Made by a program: the position numbers and the translations under genes. Shown here piece by piece: positions 43,066-55,200 of a stretch of DNA of 64,000 bases. Source of the stretch: Chamaelirium japonicum (taxonomy: Eukaryota; Streptophyta; Magnoliopsida; Liliales; Melanthiaceae); assembly GCA_947650365.1 (NCBI GenBank), contig OX393549.1, positions 35,682,910-35,746,909 of the forward strand. Reading direction: 5' to 3'. Each line of letters starts with the position of its first letter. Position 1 is the first letter of the stretch. The notes beneath the pieces are model-generated. The model had not been told where the DNA came from and made no database searches. It saw only the letters and a list, made by a program, of their open reading frames with translations.

Positions 43066-43077
43066 GCTCTGATACCA

Positions 43078-43207
43078 TGTTAGGAGATGACGGTTAATGT
43101 TTGGAGAGAATAAAATGATCTTTATTGATGGACTAAGCCCAATATATATATACAATATAGAACCCGACTCGACTATACATAGAACTTGACCCATTTATAC
43201 ATTAACA
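43078..43207 (-). repeat. 5' LTR of copia G
   Basis: 130 bp; TGTTAGGAGATGACGG to ATACATTAACA on the plus strand, next to GCTCTGATACCA. An extra TTAACA follows. Confidence 0.85.
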
Positions 43208-43493
43208 TTAACACTCTACAATGAGACAAAAATGTAGCATTCTACGTGATGTTACTCGCCCTTTTCCTTGTCTATTTCTTAAGGGCTACTCTACCTTTTC
43301 TCTTCGGCCATCACTTCAAAGGCTGTCCTCTCTCCTTAATGTTGGTTGTTGAGATTTACCTCTCACTAGAAAGTGAACTCTATAATCCCAAAAGCTTCTT
43401 TCTCTATAGTTTCTTTAGTAGTGTCACCAATGTGCGTCTCAACCATTTTGAGGTAAGCGACGAAGGTCTGGAACAAGCCATTCTTGTCATTAT

Positions 43494-43601
43494 TGTTACA
43501 ATTCCCGTACCCCCTCAAAACCGATGATGAGAGGGAGGGGGCAACGATATATAAAGATGTGAAATTCCCATCCTTTTTTTGATGTGGGACTATGCTAAAC
43601 A
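43494..43601 (-). repeat. TRIM LTR, unit 1
   Basis: TGTTACAATTCCCG to TATGCTAAACA on plus. Confidence 0.85.
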
Positions 43602-43622
43602 CCCGCCCTCACGCAGAGTGCC

Positions 43623-45105
43623 TGATGCAGATACAACCTAACTAGTTCGCTGCAATCACTAAGTTAACACCCCTATGATCAACTAACTAGGGATTGTTAT
43701 CAATATTGCGCGCAAAACGCCCAACTAGTGGTCAAACAGGTAGTTGTTTATCATAGAATTAAAGCAGATGTGCAGTAGAATACTTAAGACAGTTAAAATC
43801 TAACAATAAGAAACAATTCTACACATCTACGCAGAAATTCAACAAATAATAAACAAAGAATATCAATCAAATTTTATATGAAAAACATGCAAAACAGGGC
43901 AGCAAAGGTACCAATCAATCACGGGACCGACGGGCAACGCTCTGGGCAACTCCGGGGTGTCAAAGAGGGCTCGGGAAAGGCTGAGGGCAGCGATAAAGGT
44001 GAGGATTAAATTGGTAGTGGCAGGTGCGTAATGTATTGCGGTAACGGCTTGCACGAAGGCGATATGTTTCTAAAGGTCTCCTAAAAGTTAGGGCGCGGTT
44101 GCGAAGATGAGGCGAGAGATAAATCGCGAAGCGGGGATCTCGTGCGGGTAAAGACGATAGATGAAAAATAAAGAAAAAATTAAAGGCGACGATGGATGAA
44201 GATAAAGGAGAAGATACCACTTGGGTTTCCGTCATGGGGTGCGAGGATGCGCCGGAATCCCTCCACGGAGCAAGGCCGAGCGTCGAAACACACCGGATCC
44301 TTAGGAAAGACAAAACCAAGTCCTCTGGAGGCGAAGTCGAGGATGAAGAAGCATCCCAAGGCGAAGTCGGGGAACAAGGCGAAGATCGGATGCACGAGCC
44401 GTTCCCGTAGAGATTTTTCTTAAAATAATTCAGATCTGATTTCTCTTCTTCCCTTCCTGTATTTAGAGATCTAGGGTTTGCGTTGTAAGGTCTAGATCAA
44501 AGGGGAATAGAGGGATTAATGGTGGGGATTCATTGGGCCAAGAAAGGAAAGAAAAAGGGAGAGAAAAGAGGAATAAAGAGAGAACGAAAGAGGGGGGGAC
44601 CGGTCTCAGTTTCTGTGCGGAAGGGACGAGAAAAGGGAGGGGGATGCGGTATTGTGCGATCAAGAGAGAGAGGGGTGTTCGGCTAGGGTTAAAAGGCCCC
44701 TTTAGGGTGCCATTTGGATGCCACGTTATTTAAGGGGGTGCCAAGATGGGTAATAGGCTCTAATTGACATGCCACGTCAATTACGAGGGAGCCAAAATTG
44801 CCTGGGAGTGCCAGAATCATCCCGAAAGCTCCCGTTGCTAGCCTACATGTAAAATCCAATAATCACCTTTTGAGGCCCGGATCTACGCCGAATAGCCTTC
44901 AAAAGCGGTCATGGACAATCCCCCATGACATAGGACTATATTAAATGTAGAAAAACGATAAATAAAAGGCCTAAAACATCTAAACGGGTCTCGAAATAAC
45001 TGAATCGCAGCAAACAACAACCGAAGTAAACTAACAAGTCTCTACTATAGAAAAATAAAATAAGTGACTAAAACGTAATCTGATCAATGATCTCAAGATG
45101 CATCA
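43623..45105 (-). mobile_element. Ty3/gypsy-like solo LTR
   Basis: 1,483 bp with inverted termini TGATGCA and TGCATCA. The duplication GTGCC (43618-43622) / GCGCC (45106-45110) differs by one CpG-type change. The minus strand reads like a plant LTR, with a CT-rich probable transcript start near 44660. ORFs inside (for example 43960-44319) show no known domain. It inserted into a TRIM internal region. Confidence 0.75.
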
Positions 45106-45209
45106 GCGCCTCTCGATCGGAGGGAGGGAGAAGTTCTCGATCGAAGGAAGAAAGAGGGTGTGACGGGACCACATGGGCGGGAAACGAGTGGGGCCTAGCT
45201 CTGATAACA

Positions 45210-45318
45210 TCTTACGATTCCTGTGCCCCTTCAAAACCAGTGATGAGAGGGAGGGGGCAATGGTATAGAAAGACGTGGAACTCCCCACCCCTTTACCGAT
45301 GTGGGACTATTCTCAACA
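45210..45318 (-). repeat. TRIM LTR, unit 2
   Basis: TCTTACGATTCCTG to TTCTCAACA; its first base pair context AACAT is mutated from ACCATG. Confidence 0.85.
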
Positions 45319-45429
45319 CTTGCCCACACACAAAGTGCCTAGGGAGGGAGAAGATCTCGATCAAAGGAAGAAAGAGGGTGCGACGGGACCACATGGAGGG
45401 GAGACGGCGTGAGGCCAAGCTCAATACCA

Positions 45430-45541
45430 TGTTACGATTCCCATGTCCCCTCAAAACTGGTGATGAGAGAGCGGGGGCAACGGTATATAAAGACGTGGAA
45501 CTCCCACGTACTCCTTTATCGATATGGGAATATTCTCAACA
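45430..45541 (-). repeat. TRIM LTR, unit 3
   Basis: TGTTACGATTCCCATG to TTCTCAACA, with a 3-bp insertion in CCCACGTACTCC. Confidence 0.87.
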
Positions 45542-45662
45542 CCCGCCAGCATGTAAAACGTCTCTCGATTTGAGGGAGGGAGAAGATATCGATTGGAGGG
45601 AGAAATAGGGTGCGACGGGACCACATGGAGGGGAGACAGGGTGGGGCATAGCTCTGATACCA

Positions 45663-45769
45663 TGTTACGATTCCTATGCCCCCTCAAAACCGGTGATGAG
45701 AGGGAGGGGGCAACGTTTATAAAAGGGTGGAACGCCCATCCATTTACCGATCTGGGACTATTCTCAACA
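45663..45769 (-). repeat. TRIM LTR, unit 4
   Basis: TGTTACGATTCCTATGCC to TTCTCAACA. Confidence 0.88.
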
Positions 45770-45958
45770 GTTACAAGTTAGATATGCAAGAATACTAGTT
45801 ATGCAGTCTTCTTATGAACATTTGGGAATTTGATGCTAAGCTTTAACCTTTTGCACTAGGGTCTTGAAAAGGAAACTTAAAACTTTATCTCGTCTTAAAA
45901 ATGTTCATCATCATCCAAGACTGAGCCATGATGATGGAGCCAACTATGGAGTATGCCT

Positions 45959-46684
45959 TGTTGGGTAATCCGATCCCCGAAAACGAGGCTCCCCACAACG
46001 GAAAGGTCGTCGAAGGCACGAAGAACTCCACCGGAAGATGGCGCACACCACCAACGAGAAGAACGAACTTTCAACGCATACCAAAGCACCAAAACAAGAA
46101 CACAAGATGATTTCCGACAATTATGATCTATGGATTCACTAAGAAAAAAAATACAAGTAGTAAAACTCCAACCAATCCCTCTCTCAACCCACAAAGAGTT
46201 CACCCCCAAGGAACAAGAAGATACCTCAGCCCTCTCACCTCAAGAACAAGAGAAATCCTCGCTCTAACCCGATGATGGCTACTCTCTCTTCGACCTCTCA
46301 AAGAGCCTTTAGATCTTTCCTTGATGATTATTCATCTCTTCCCTAGGGGTTCTTTTATAGCCCCAAGTCCGTGCAAGACATAGGAGAGAAGATAGAAACA
46401 AATACCTAAAAGTTCTCACGAAATCCCATGAAAAACCGCAACCGAAACCGCGTGGTCGCGCGTGCCTATCTGATGCTTGGCGCCCTGGGTGCCAGTTTCT
46501 TGCGATTGGGCCTGGCAGCCTCGGGTTGGCGCCTAGGGAGCCCAGTCTGGCGCCCAGGGCGCCAGACCCTCTTTTTGCGCCGTCTTCGCTCCATCTTCGC
46601 TCCGTAGCCACTCTGTCTTCCGCCATCCTTCGTGCACAAACCTTGGACATGTTTAGGGCTTGTTTTAAGCCAACATCCTCAACA
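45959..46684 (-). repeat. 3' LTR of copia H
   Basis: Plus strand TGTTGGGTAATCCGATCC to CATCCTCAACA. Next to it, the minus-strand polypurine tract is AAGGTGGAGAT. Confidence 0.9.
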
Positions 46685-46805
46685 ATCTCCACCTTGGCTT
46701 CAAACAAGACAAAAGCCCAGCCTTGCATACGAACTTCATCTTTTTGAACTGTGAATCCATCTCCAGATCGCCGTCGCCCTCTTTACCCCTGCACTGGGAG
46801 CCCAA

Positions 46806-47420
46806 TCACCTAGCTTGGTGATTGCCCAAGTCGTTAGACTTGGTCAATGGAACCCATCTCTTGATTACCCTCGCCCTTGAGCGAGCTCCATCGGCACCCT
46901 TGCTCATCACCAAACACTGCGCCAGTGCCGCCGCTCCACTGGCTAATCTGTATAGGCCTCTACTCAAGACCCCTTCCATGATCAAAGATTTGCCGTCCCA
47001 TACCTCCACAACTCCACTGCTTCCGATGAACTTGTGCCCGAGAGAATCTAGTCTGGAAAGAGAGATTAAATTTCCTCGCCACCCCGGAACATGACGAATA
47101 TCCTTGAGTGTCTGTACTCGGCCGTCAGACATCTCAAGTTGAATATCCCCGACTCCCCTGATCGACATCTTGGAGCCGTCGCCAGTCGTCATCCTGCCAC
47201 CATCGCACTCTGCATACTTGTCGAACCATGCCCTGTGCGAACAGATATGATGTGTGGCCCTGCTGTCGATTATCCAGTCCTGGTCTCATATAGCATCAGT
47301 AGTAGCCATCAGGAGCTCCCCTACGTCGATACTCACCGACGAGGCATAATCTGCGGATTCGTCATCTTGGACAACTACATTGCCGCTAGATGACCCTAAG
47401 CAATCCGGTCTTGCTTCACC
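46806..47420 (-). pseudogene. copia H protease remnant
   Basis: The minus strand encodes DQDWIIDSRATHHICSH near 47240-47290, the retropepsin block in which the expected DSG reads DSR (GGG to AGG), so the catalytic site is changed. Downstream come TGDGSKMSIRGVGDIQLEM and KDIRHVPGWRGNLISLSRL, the usual end of copia protease, and the start of the GAG-pre-integrase linker. A TGA at 47286-47288 precedes the motif. The ORF ends at 46806, where integrase should follow but polypurine sequence comes instead, placing the deletion there. Confidence 0.85.
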
Positions 47421-47423
47421 TTT

Positions 47424-48143
47424 TCACTTGCACTCTGATTTGTAGTGCCCGGATCTACTGCACTTCCAGCACGAACCTTGTCTCTTCTTCTTCCTGCCCC
47501 CCGCTTGCACCGTCAACATCTTGGCCTGGGTGTTCACAACCGCCTCGCTTGCCCCCTTCAAACGAAATTCGTTTAAGAGAAGAGTAGCCTTGACATCCTC
47601 CATCTTTATTGACTCCTTCCTATAGAGCATCGTGACCTTCAGATGCTAGTAGAATTGGGGTAATAAACCAAGAAGAAGTAACGCCTTGTCCGTCTCTTTC
47701 ATGTCTTCACTGACATTAAGTAACTCTTTTGTTAATTGATTGAAGACCGACAGATGCTCAGTGATCCTCGTACCTTCAACCATTTGAAGATTGTAGATCT
47801 TCTGCTTCAGGTACAACCGGTTTGTGAGTGACCGGGTCATGTACATGCCTTCCAAAGTTTCCCACAACTTTGCCGCAAAAACCTCCCTAGAGACATTCGC
47901 CAACACGACCTTCACGAGACACATCCAAATCGCGCTTGCCACCTTCAAATCATATTCAATCCACTCGTCATCCAACATCTTATCCGGCTTGACGCCCTTT
48001 AAAGCTTGATGCAATCCGCACTTGATCAATGCATCTCTGACTTGTATTTGCCACAATCCAAAATTGATCTCGCCATCGAACTTCTCGATCTCGAATTTCA
48101 TGTTCGATCCAGAGAGCTCCATCTCTGATTTCTTCACCTTCAA
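47424..48143 (-). pseudogene. gag: copia H gag
   Basis: The start is the ATG at 48143. Residues 17-165 show the Tnt1-type Gag pattern: FDGEINFGLWQIQVRDAL, EWIEYDLKVASAIWMCL and LYLKQKIYNLQMVEG. A TAG at 47646-47648 breaks the frame. The same frame continues to a CCHC knuckle CWKCSRSGHYKSEC, encoded near 47430-47472, and then a TGA at 47424. The protein would bind and package element RNA. It is distinct from the Gag of A/D/E in sequence and knuckle type, which shows two copia lineages in the window. Confidence 0.88.
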
Positions 48144-48190
48144 CCTTGAGCCTCAGGAATCGCTCAACGAAGAAAAACTCTGATACCAGT

Positions 48191-48870
48191 TGTTGGGTAA
48201 TCCAATCCCCGCATCGAGGTTCCTTGCAACGGAAAGGTTGTCAAAGGCGCGAAGAAATCCACCGGAAGATGGTGCACACCACCAACGAGAAGAACGAACT
48301 TTCAATGCACACCAAAGCACCAAAACAAGAACATAAGATTTTCGGCAACAACGATCTATGGATTCACTTAGAAAAGGAATACAAGGAGTAAAACTCCAAC
48401 CAATCCCTCTCCCAATCCACAAAGAGATCACACCCAAGGAACAAGAAGATACCACAACCCTCTCACCCCAAGAACAAGAGAAACCCTGGCTCTAACCTGA
48501 TGATGGCTACCCTCTCTTCGATCTCTCAAAGAGTCTTTAGATCCTTCCTTGATGATTATTCTTCTCTTCCCTAGGGATCCTTTTCTAGCCCCAAGTTCGT
48601 GCAAGACATAGGAGAGAAGATAGAAACAAACTCCTAAAAGTTCTCACGAAATCCCACGAAAAACCGCAACCGAAACCACGTGCCGATCCGATGCCTGGTG
48701 CCCTGGGCGCCAGTTTCCTGCGATCAGGCCTGGCAGCCTCGGGTTGGCGCCTAGGGCACCAGGCCCTCTTTTCGCGCCGTCTTCGCTCCATCTTCGCTCC
48801 GTCTTCCGCCATCCTTCGCGCACGATCCTTAGACATGTTGAGGGCTTGTTTTAACCCAACATCCTCAACA
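48191..48870 (-). repeat. 5' LTR of copia H
   Basis: Plus strand TGTTGGGTAATCCAATCC to CATCCTCAACA. On the minus strand the primer site TGGTATCAGAG follows after AC. It lacks about 46 bp present in the other LTR. Confidence 0.9.
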
Positions 48871-49273
48871 CGCCTCTGTTTCAAAAGGCTCCACAAAAGT
48901 TTACATGAGTTTTCTGACCGGCTGTCAGCCATTTAAGATTGATGCCGAAAACTGGATTATATTAGAATTTAAAAAAAAGTTCAGATGAAGAGGGTAAGAT
49001 GCAAAGATTTGATATAGGGAATTGCATTCATCTCTATGGCACAAATTATAAGTCAAAGAGCCAAAGTGAAAACTATATCCGGTTTTATTGATGAATAACC
49101 CAACATATATCATATTCTCGAAAAAAAATTACCATATGTTCATGTGATATCAAAAAATAAATATATGCCATCTTTGAAAGTGGAGGAACATCCCATAATA
49201 ATGTGATAGCATTTAGTTGCAAGAATTGTGATATGCTTGGTTTCTTTGTTCTGACCCAATCCCGTGTCATCCC
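48871..49273. other. intergenic or intronic DNA
   Basis: AT-rich, no repeats recognised. Confidence 0.4.
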
Positions 49274-49348
49274 GAGCAGCTAAGGGAGCAATGGCGAACA
49301 GATGAACTGAATGGAGAAGTGAGTGACATGCGAGACAAGTACAAGTAG
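49274..49348 (+). other. possible short terminal exon, unidentified
   Basis: EQLREQWRTDELNGEVSDM then RDKYK and a TAG. The composition is that of a charged helix and the codons look like a real exon, followed by AT-rich sequence resembling a 3' untranslated region. No family is recognised and a chance ORF of 25 codons is possible. Confidence 0.22.
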
Positions 49349-50449
49349 GCGTCTAACTATGGATCCCTATGCCCAGTGGGTGCGCCGAGTCCCAATTCTT
49401 TTCCTGTGATTTCTGCCCATGTAGAATGCTCAGTCTCTGCTTCTAATTATCAAGAAGCAGCTTGGTGTACTGTCAAAGTATGCTCCAGCTAAAGAACTTG
49501 TGTTCACCTTCTCTGGTTGCTGGTGTAGTGGTGGGTTGCTTGAAGAATTGTTGTCTTCATCAATGTGAAATATGGATATGATTTGCAGCCATTTACATCC
49601 ATGGGGGTTTGGGAATCGGCTCCTCTCGATTCAGTACTTTCTTCGAGTCTTTTGGATTCAGGCCCCGAATGTGCGGCGCTCGTGCTTCAACGGTGCAGAT
49701 CGATCTCCGTACCCAGGTGATGGAACCCGGTTAGAAAATAAAGAGATCGATCTGCACGGTTGAAGTACTGACTCGAGCTGATTCCGGGGTTTTGTTGTTT
49801 TCCGATGGATCCGAAGGGTCGTTTGCTGTTTTATTAGCAACTGAAGTTGCAATCATGGTTGAATCTCAGAGGTTGATTTCATCAAAAAGAAATTTCAAAA
49901 GTATGAAAAAGCCCTAAGATTTTTTTTTTTTTTGTGAAATTGGTGGGTGTCCCAAACCTTTCAGAGATTGGACCCACGTCGGCTCAAACTAGTCCCTTCG
50001 AGAATGCGCACCGATGCACTCTGAAAATTTTCCTAGGCTCTCGTGGGTAACTCAAGGGGGGATGAATCGAACTGTCATTTAAGTCCCCTATACCCTACGG
50101 GGTAAGAGGCTTAAGATTTTTGTGGAAATCTACTGCCAAATAGGATCCCATATGGACTGCTATATAAGTTGTAGAAACTCACATATATTTTTGACTTGCA
50201 GTTATTGGTGTTAGGTTCTTAAGAAGTTTTTCATTTAACGTTGAGGACGGAGTTAAGTCTCTGAGATTGGACATTGGTAAGCGCAAGATCCTTCTAGCGC
50301 GCGTAGGTAATAACGTAATTTTGTTAAAAATCGATTTTACCCCTACATATAAGAAATACCAATCTGGTAGCAAGGAGTAATAATTGATGAAGAGTAACAA
50401 TCCGATAACAAAGAGTAAAATTAATTATAGATTGATTGTAGCTTATTAT
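49349..50449. other. intergenic DNA with one inverted repeat
   Basis: CTTCAACGGTGCAGATCGAT (from about 49686) and its complement ATCGATCTGCACGGTTGAAG (to about 49766) form an 81-bp hairpin with about 35 bases of loop. The rest is AT-rich. Near 50375-50449 are AAGAGTAACAATCCGATAAC phrases that recur after copia E. Confidence 0.55.
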
Positions 50450-50590
50450 TGTTAATGTATATAGATGGGTCGGGTTACATGTACAGTCGGGTCGGGTTGT
50501 ATGGTCATACATGTAAATATATATTGGGCTTGAGTCCCTCAATAGAGAGAATTACATTCCTCTCCAAACCCTAGCCGTCACCTCCTAACA
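50450..50590 (+). repeat. 5' LTR of copia E
   Basis: TGTTAATGTATATAGATGGG to CTCCTAACA; primer site TGGTATCAGAGC at 50591-50602. Confidence 0.94.
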
Positions 50591-50619
50591 TGGTATCAGA
50601 GCTCTAGGGTTCTCCTGCA

Positions 50620-51096
50620 CGGCGACGTCAGCGATAGACTTCGCCCTCCGGCAGCACCTCCCTCCTCCCTTCACCCGATCAGCCACCGGCCCCCCCTCCT
50701 CCACCCCCCGGCCCCCCTTCTGCCGCCCTCCACCCCCCCCCCCCCCCCCCCCCTTCCGCCGCCCTACAGCCCCCGGCCCCCCTTCTGCTGCCCGAAAGCC
50801 CCCCTGGCCCTCCCTTCCGCCGCCCTACAGCACCCCCCCCCCCTCCACTCCCACTACTCCGGTCCCCCTTCCGCCGCCCTACAGCCACTGCCCAACAGCC
50901 ACCGGCCCCCCTTCCGCCGCCCGACAGCAACCGGCCCCCCTCTTTCACCCCCCGACCCCCCTTCCTCCACCCGGTAGACCTCCCGACCCCCTTCCCTCCA
51001 CCCGACCGGCCCTCCCACCTCTTCCCTCAGCCCACCCACCCCCTTCCCTTCGCCCGATAACCTCTTCCGGTTCCCCTCTTCTGTTGAGCCTTCTCC
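50620..51096 (+). repeat. C-rich leader of copia E
   Basis: Runs of CCGCCCTACAGCC and CCCGACAGC with a pure C stretch around 50738-50752; the copy-specific version of the family leader. Confidence 0.8.
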
Positions 51097-52225
51097 ATGG
51101 CTTCTCCTGCCGTGCCGTCCGTCGTTGCGATCTCTCCACCGCTGAAGGCGGTCGCCTTTCAGCTGTCATCGGCCAGCGACTGGCCTGATTGGTCACTCAC
51201 CGTCGAGGCCGCGCTCTCCAGTCGTGATTAGTGGGGTCACATCACCGGCGATGATCCTCCTCCAGCTGACTACTCTGGTCCCTCCTCTGTCACCAGCAGT
51301 GCCGCGTCTTCTGCTGCGACTGCTACCACGGCAACCACGGTTGCTGCTTTTACGTGGCGCCGCCACGATCAGGCCATCCGAGCGTACCTTCTGGACTCTG
51401 TTGCTCGTTCGCTCCTTGCTCCCATCGGCCGCCTTCCTACAGCGCGCGCGATGTGGGAGTATCTCTAGGACCGGTTTCTCCCGCGCGGCGGCGCACGCCG
51501 GCATCATCTTACCTGTGACTCGCAGTCTGCACGTCAGGGGGAGCGCACCATTCAAGACTTCTTCAGTCAGATGAGTGCATACTGGCATGAGCTGGACTCA
51601 TTGATCCCGGAGTGGTGTGCTTGCCCCCGCTCCCGGGATTTCCAGCGCTACCTCGATGAGGGCCACCTGCACCAGTTCATGGCAGCGCTTCGACCGGACT
51701 TTGCTCTCATCGCTGCTCAGCTCCTGCACCGTGAGCCACTCCCTCGGCTAGAGGATGCTCTACTCGCCTTAGTCGATGAGGAGACCCACCTTCAGACTCA
51801 AGGCACTCGTCCTCCTCCACTTGCTCCTAGCTCCGACACTGTCCTGGCGGCCGGGTTCTCCGATGAGGCTGTCTTCCGTCACTACTGCAAGGAGCCTGGA
51901 CACATGAAGCGCGAATGCCCTACACGTCCTCCACGCAACCCCCCGCTGGGGTCTGGATGAGAGAGCTACACGCTGGGCGTCGACTTCCCGCGACGATCGA
52001 CGCGGCGGTCGAGGTGGACGGAGCCATGGACGTGGTTCGTCCTCCCTCCGCCACTTTGGTGGTACAGCTGCTACTGTAGAGGCTTCGACGCTCCCCACTG
52101 CTACCACAACACCTTCTCAGCCTGAGCCGGACCGTCTTCAGCGCCTCGAGGAGCTCCTTCTTCGCCACCTAGCCTCCACCGGCTCCGCAACTGCTCACGG
52201 CTTGTCTGCCACCTCTGGTATTACT
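51097..52225 (+). pseudogene. gag: copia E gag
   Basis: Start ATG at 51097 as in D. TAG stops lie at 51229-51231 and 51466-51468. The capsid part is open from 51571 (MSAYWHELDSLIPEWC). The zinc knuckle reads RHYCKEPGHMKREC, so the first knuckle cysteine present in A and D is Arg in this copy (TGT to CGT). One extra C near 51935 shifts the frame just after the knuckle. Packaging function is therefore lost twice over. Confidence 0.88.
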
Positions 52226-55200
52226 GCTCCATGGATCTTCGATTCGGGTGCCTCATGTCACCTCACCTTTGACTCCACTGTCCTCACAGGACTGTTCTCC
52301 CACTACCACCCACCAGGAGGTTCGCACTGCGGATGGGACTCTCGTCCCTATTCCGCAATGTGGATCCATCACTACCACCTCTGACCCTTCTGGTCGACTG
52401 ACCCTACCCCATGTCCATCATGCCCCCCGTTTTGACAGTAATCTAATCTCTATCAGTTCTCTTTGCGACTCTGGCCTGACTGTCACCTTCACCCCTTCTA
52501 TTTGTGTTGTGCAGGATTCGCGGACGGGTCAAAGGATTGGGCTGGGCCGTAGAGCAGGAGGACTTTACCAGCTGGACCTTCTATATGTGTCTTCAATTCC
52601 TGTTGCGTCTGTAATGTCTGTCACCTCTGATGCCAACCTGTGGTACAGAAGGTTAGGTCATATATCGAGTGATCAACTCAAAAGTGTATTCCGTTCGGGC
52701 GCTTTGGGTCGAGCGTCTTTCTCCCCCCTCTCTGTTTGTACGGGTTGTAGACTGGAAAAGCATCTAGCTCTTCCATTCTCTGCTAGTGCTTCCCAGTCTG
52801 ATGCTTTATTTGATTTAGTCCATTCGGACATTTGGGGTCCTGCCCTGTTGCATCTATTTCGGGTTCCATGTATTATGTGTGCTTTATCGATGACTATTCT
52901 AGGTGCACTTGGGTTTATCTTATGCGTCATCGATCCGAAGTACCTAACATCTTTAGGAGATTCACCACTATGATACATACTTAGTTTGGTCGGCGCATCA
53001 AGACCTTTCGGTCTGATTGTGCCAAGGAGTATCTCTCCTATGAGATGCGTGAGATTCTTTAGTCTTACGACACTCTTCACCAGCAGTCATGTCCCCATAC
53101 CCATGAGCAGAACGGCGTTGCCGAACGCAAGCATCGTCATGTCCTTGGGACTGCACGAGCCTTGCTTCTCTCTGCGTTTGTTCCTCACTCCTACAGGGCT
53201 GAAGCTGTCATGACGGCTGTCCACCTCATCAATATCACTCCGTCGTCTACTCTGTCCGGTGCCACCCCATATGAGCACCTCCACTCCAGTCCACCTGACT
53301 ACTCTCTTCTTCGCACGTTTGGCTGCACGTGCTTTGTTCTTCTTCCTCCCTATGAGCGTATCAAACTCTTTGCGAGGTCTGTTAGGTGTGTTCACTTGGG
53401 GCTCAATCGGGAGCACAAGGGGTATCGGTGCTACGATCCCTTGGCTCGCCGGATCCGTGTCTCCCGTCACGTTTCCTTTGTTGAGGATGTCCCGTACTTC
53501 TCACCTGAGTCTCGGGATCTTTCCTTGCCTCCTGCGTCACCCTCCTCGCCTTCCTCATATCTCCACATTCCCATTCTACCCCCGCTTTCTGTTGTCCCAT
53601 CCACGCCTACTCCTTCTCCATCTTTCCCGCCAACTCCACCACCACCATCACCACCGCCACCACCTCCTCCGTCTTCCTCGACACCTCTACCACCACCTGT
53701 TACTCGTGTATATGTTCGTCGATCTGCAGCTTCTTCTCCAGAGTCGGTTCACACTGGTACTCCCTCGCCTGATGCTGCTGCCCCCTCCTCCCCAGTCGTG
53801 GATCCTGCTCCTGCTCGGCGTTACCCAGCGCGCGAACATCACCCTCCTGACAGATATGACTACTCTCTTGACAGGTTTGGCTACTCTGCTTTTCCCTTTG
53901 ACTCTCCTGACTCCTCTGGCTACTCTGCCAGTGCCTTCTATTCACCATCTTTTCAGCCTTTTCTTACTGCTATACACACCCATCGGGAGCCCCAATCGTA
54001 CCGTGAGGCAGCTTTACATCCAGAGTGGCGACAGGCCATGTCAGTTGAGCTTGAGGCTTTTCAGCAGACCCAGATATGGGATTTGGTACCTTGTCCCTCA
54101 AGTGTGGTGCCTGTTAGCTGCAAGTGGATATTCAAGGTCAAGACTCGACCTGACGGATCCATTGAGCGGCACAAGGCTCGCCTCGTTGCTCGTGGATTCT
54201 CGCAGGAGTATGGGATTGATTACGAGGAGATGTTTGCTCCTATTGCTCGGATGACTACTGTGCGCACCCTCTTAGCTGTGGCAGCTGCTCGAGGGTGGCC
54301 TCTCCATCAGATGGATGTCATCAATGCGTTCCTCCACGGTGATCTCTCCGAGGAAGTCTACATGGCTCCTCCTCCGGGCATTTCAGTTCCTCCAGGGCAC
54401 GTGTGTCATTTGCGCCGAGCCATCTATGGGCTCAAGCAGGCCTCTCGTGCCTGGTTTGAGCAATTTCGCAGCGCAGTCCTGGCCGCCGGGTTTGTTGAGC
54501 GTCACTCCGACTATGCCCTGTTCACTCGCTCCTCCAGTCAGGGTATTGCAGTTCTTCTTCTCTATGTGGATGATATGATCATCACTGGGGATGACAGTGC
54601 CACCATAGCATCCCTTTAGCGGCACCTCCAAAGTCAGTTTGAGATGAAAGATCTGGGCTCTCTTCGCTACTTTTTGGGCCTTGAGATTGCCAAGTCCGCT
54701 CGTGGTCTGTTGGTCTCCCAGCAAAAGTATATCTCCGACATCTTTGCTGATGCTGCTCTTACTGACTCTCGCACTGCTGATACACCCATGGAGCTCAATT
54801 TGAAGCTTGTAGCTACAGATGGCGAGCCGCTCCAGGATGTCTCCCGCTACCAGAGGCTAGTTGGGATGCTCGTCTATCTCACTATGACCCAGCCAGACAT
54901 TGCCCATGCTGTTGGCATTGTCAGTCAGTTTGTTCAGGCTCCACGTTCAGTTCACTATGCAGCTGTCCTTCGGATTATCCACTACCTCCGGGGTACCATC
55001 ACCCGTTCACTACTGTTTCCCTCCACCTCCCTGTTGGTGCTGCGTGCCTACTCCGATGCAGATTGGGCAGGAGATGCAGTCACTCGCTGCTCTACTACAG
55101 GATACTGCGTGTTTCTGGGTGATTCGCTTATTTCGTTGCGCAGCAAGAAACAGGAGTCTGTTGCTCGCTCCAGCACCGAAGCCAAATACAGGGCTATGGC

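Larger units (their letters stand above)
40891..43207 (-). mobile_element. copia relic G (A/D/E family)
   Basis: It runs from the 5' LTR (43078-43207) through leader, gag and protease to the integrase core, where the gypsy derivative interrupts it at 40891. The 3' half is not on the other side of the gypsy block, so a rearrangement removed it. It is strongly diverged and thus older than A, D and E. Confidence 0.88.
43494..45769 (-). mobile_element. tandem TRIM array (four LTRs, three internal regions), split by a gypsy solo LTR
   Basis: LTRs of about 108 bp lie at 43494-43601, 45210-45318, 45430-45541 and 45663-45769. Internal regions of about 110-120 bp (GAGGGAGGGAGAAG.., GTGCGACGGGACCACATGG, then AGCTCTGATACCA) lie between them. 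The first internal region is split by the solo LTR at 43623-45105. Such LTR-internal-LTR-internal strings arise by unequal recombination between TRIM LTRs. Confidence 0.87.
45959..48870 (-). mobile_element. Tnt1-like copia H, internally deleted
   Basis: LTRs of 726 bp (45959-46684) and 680 bp (48191-48870) surround only 1.5 kb. Flanks TGCCT and CGCCT form a target duplication with one change. Gag and protease remain; integrase, RT and RNase H are absent. It is a gag-pro-only derivative that could move only with enzymes supplied in trans. Three in-frame stops and an altered protease site show it is now dead. Confidence 0.9.
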
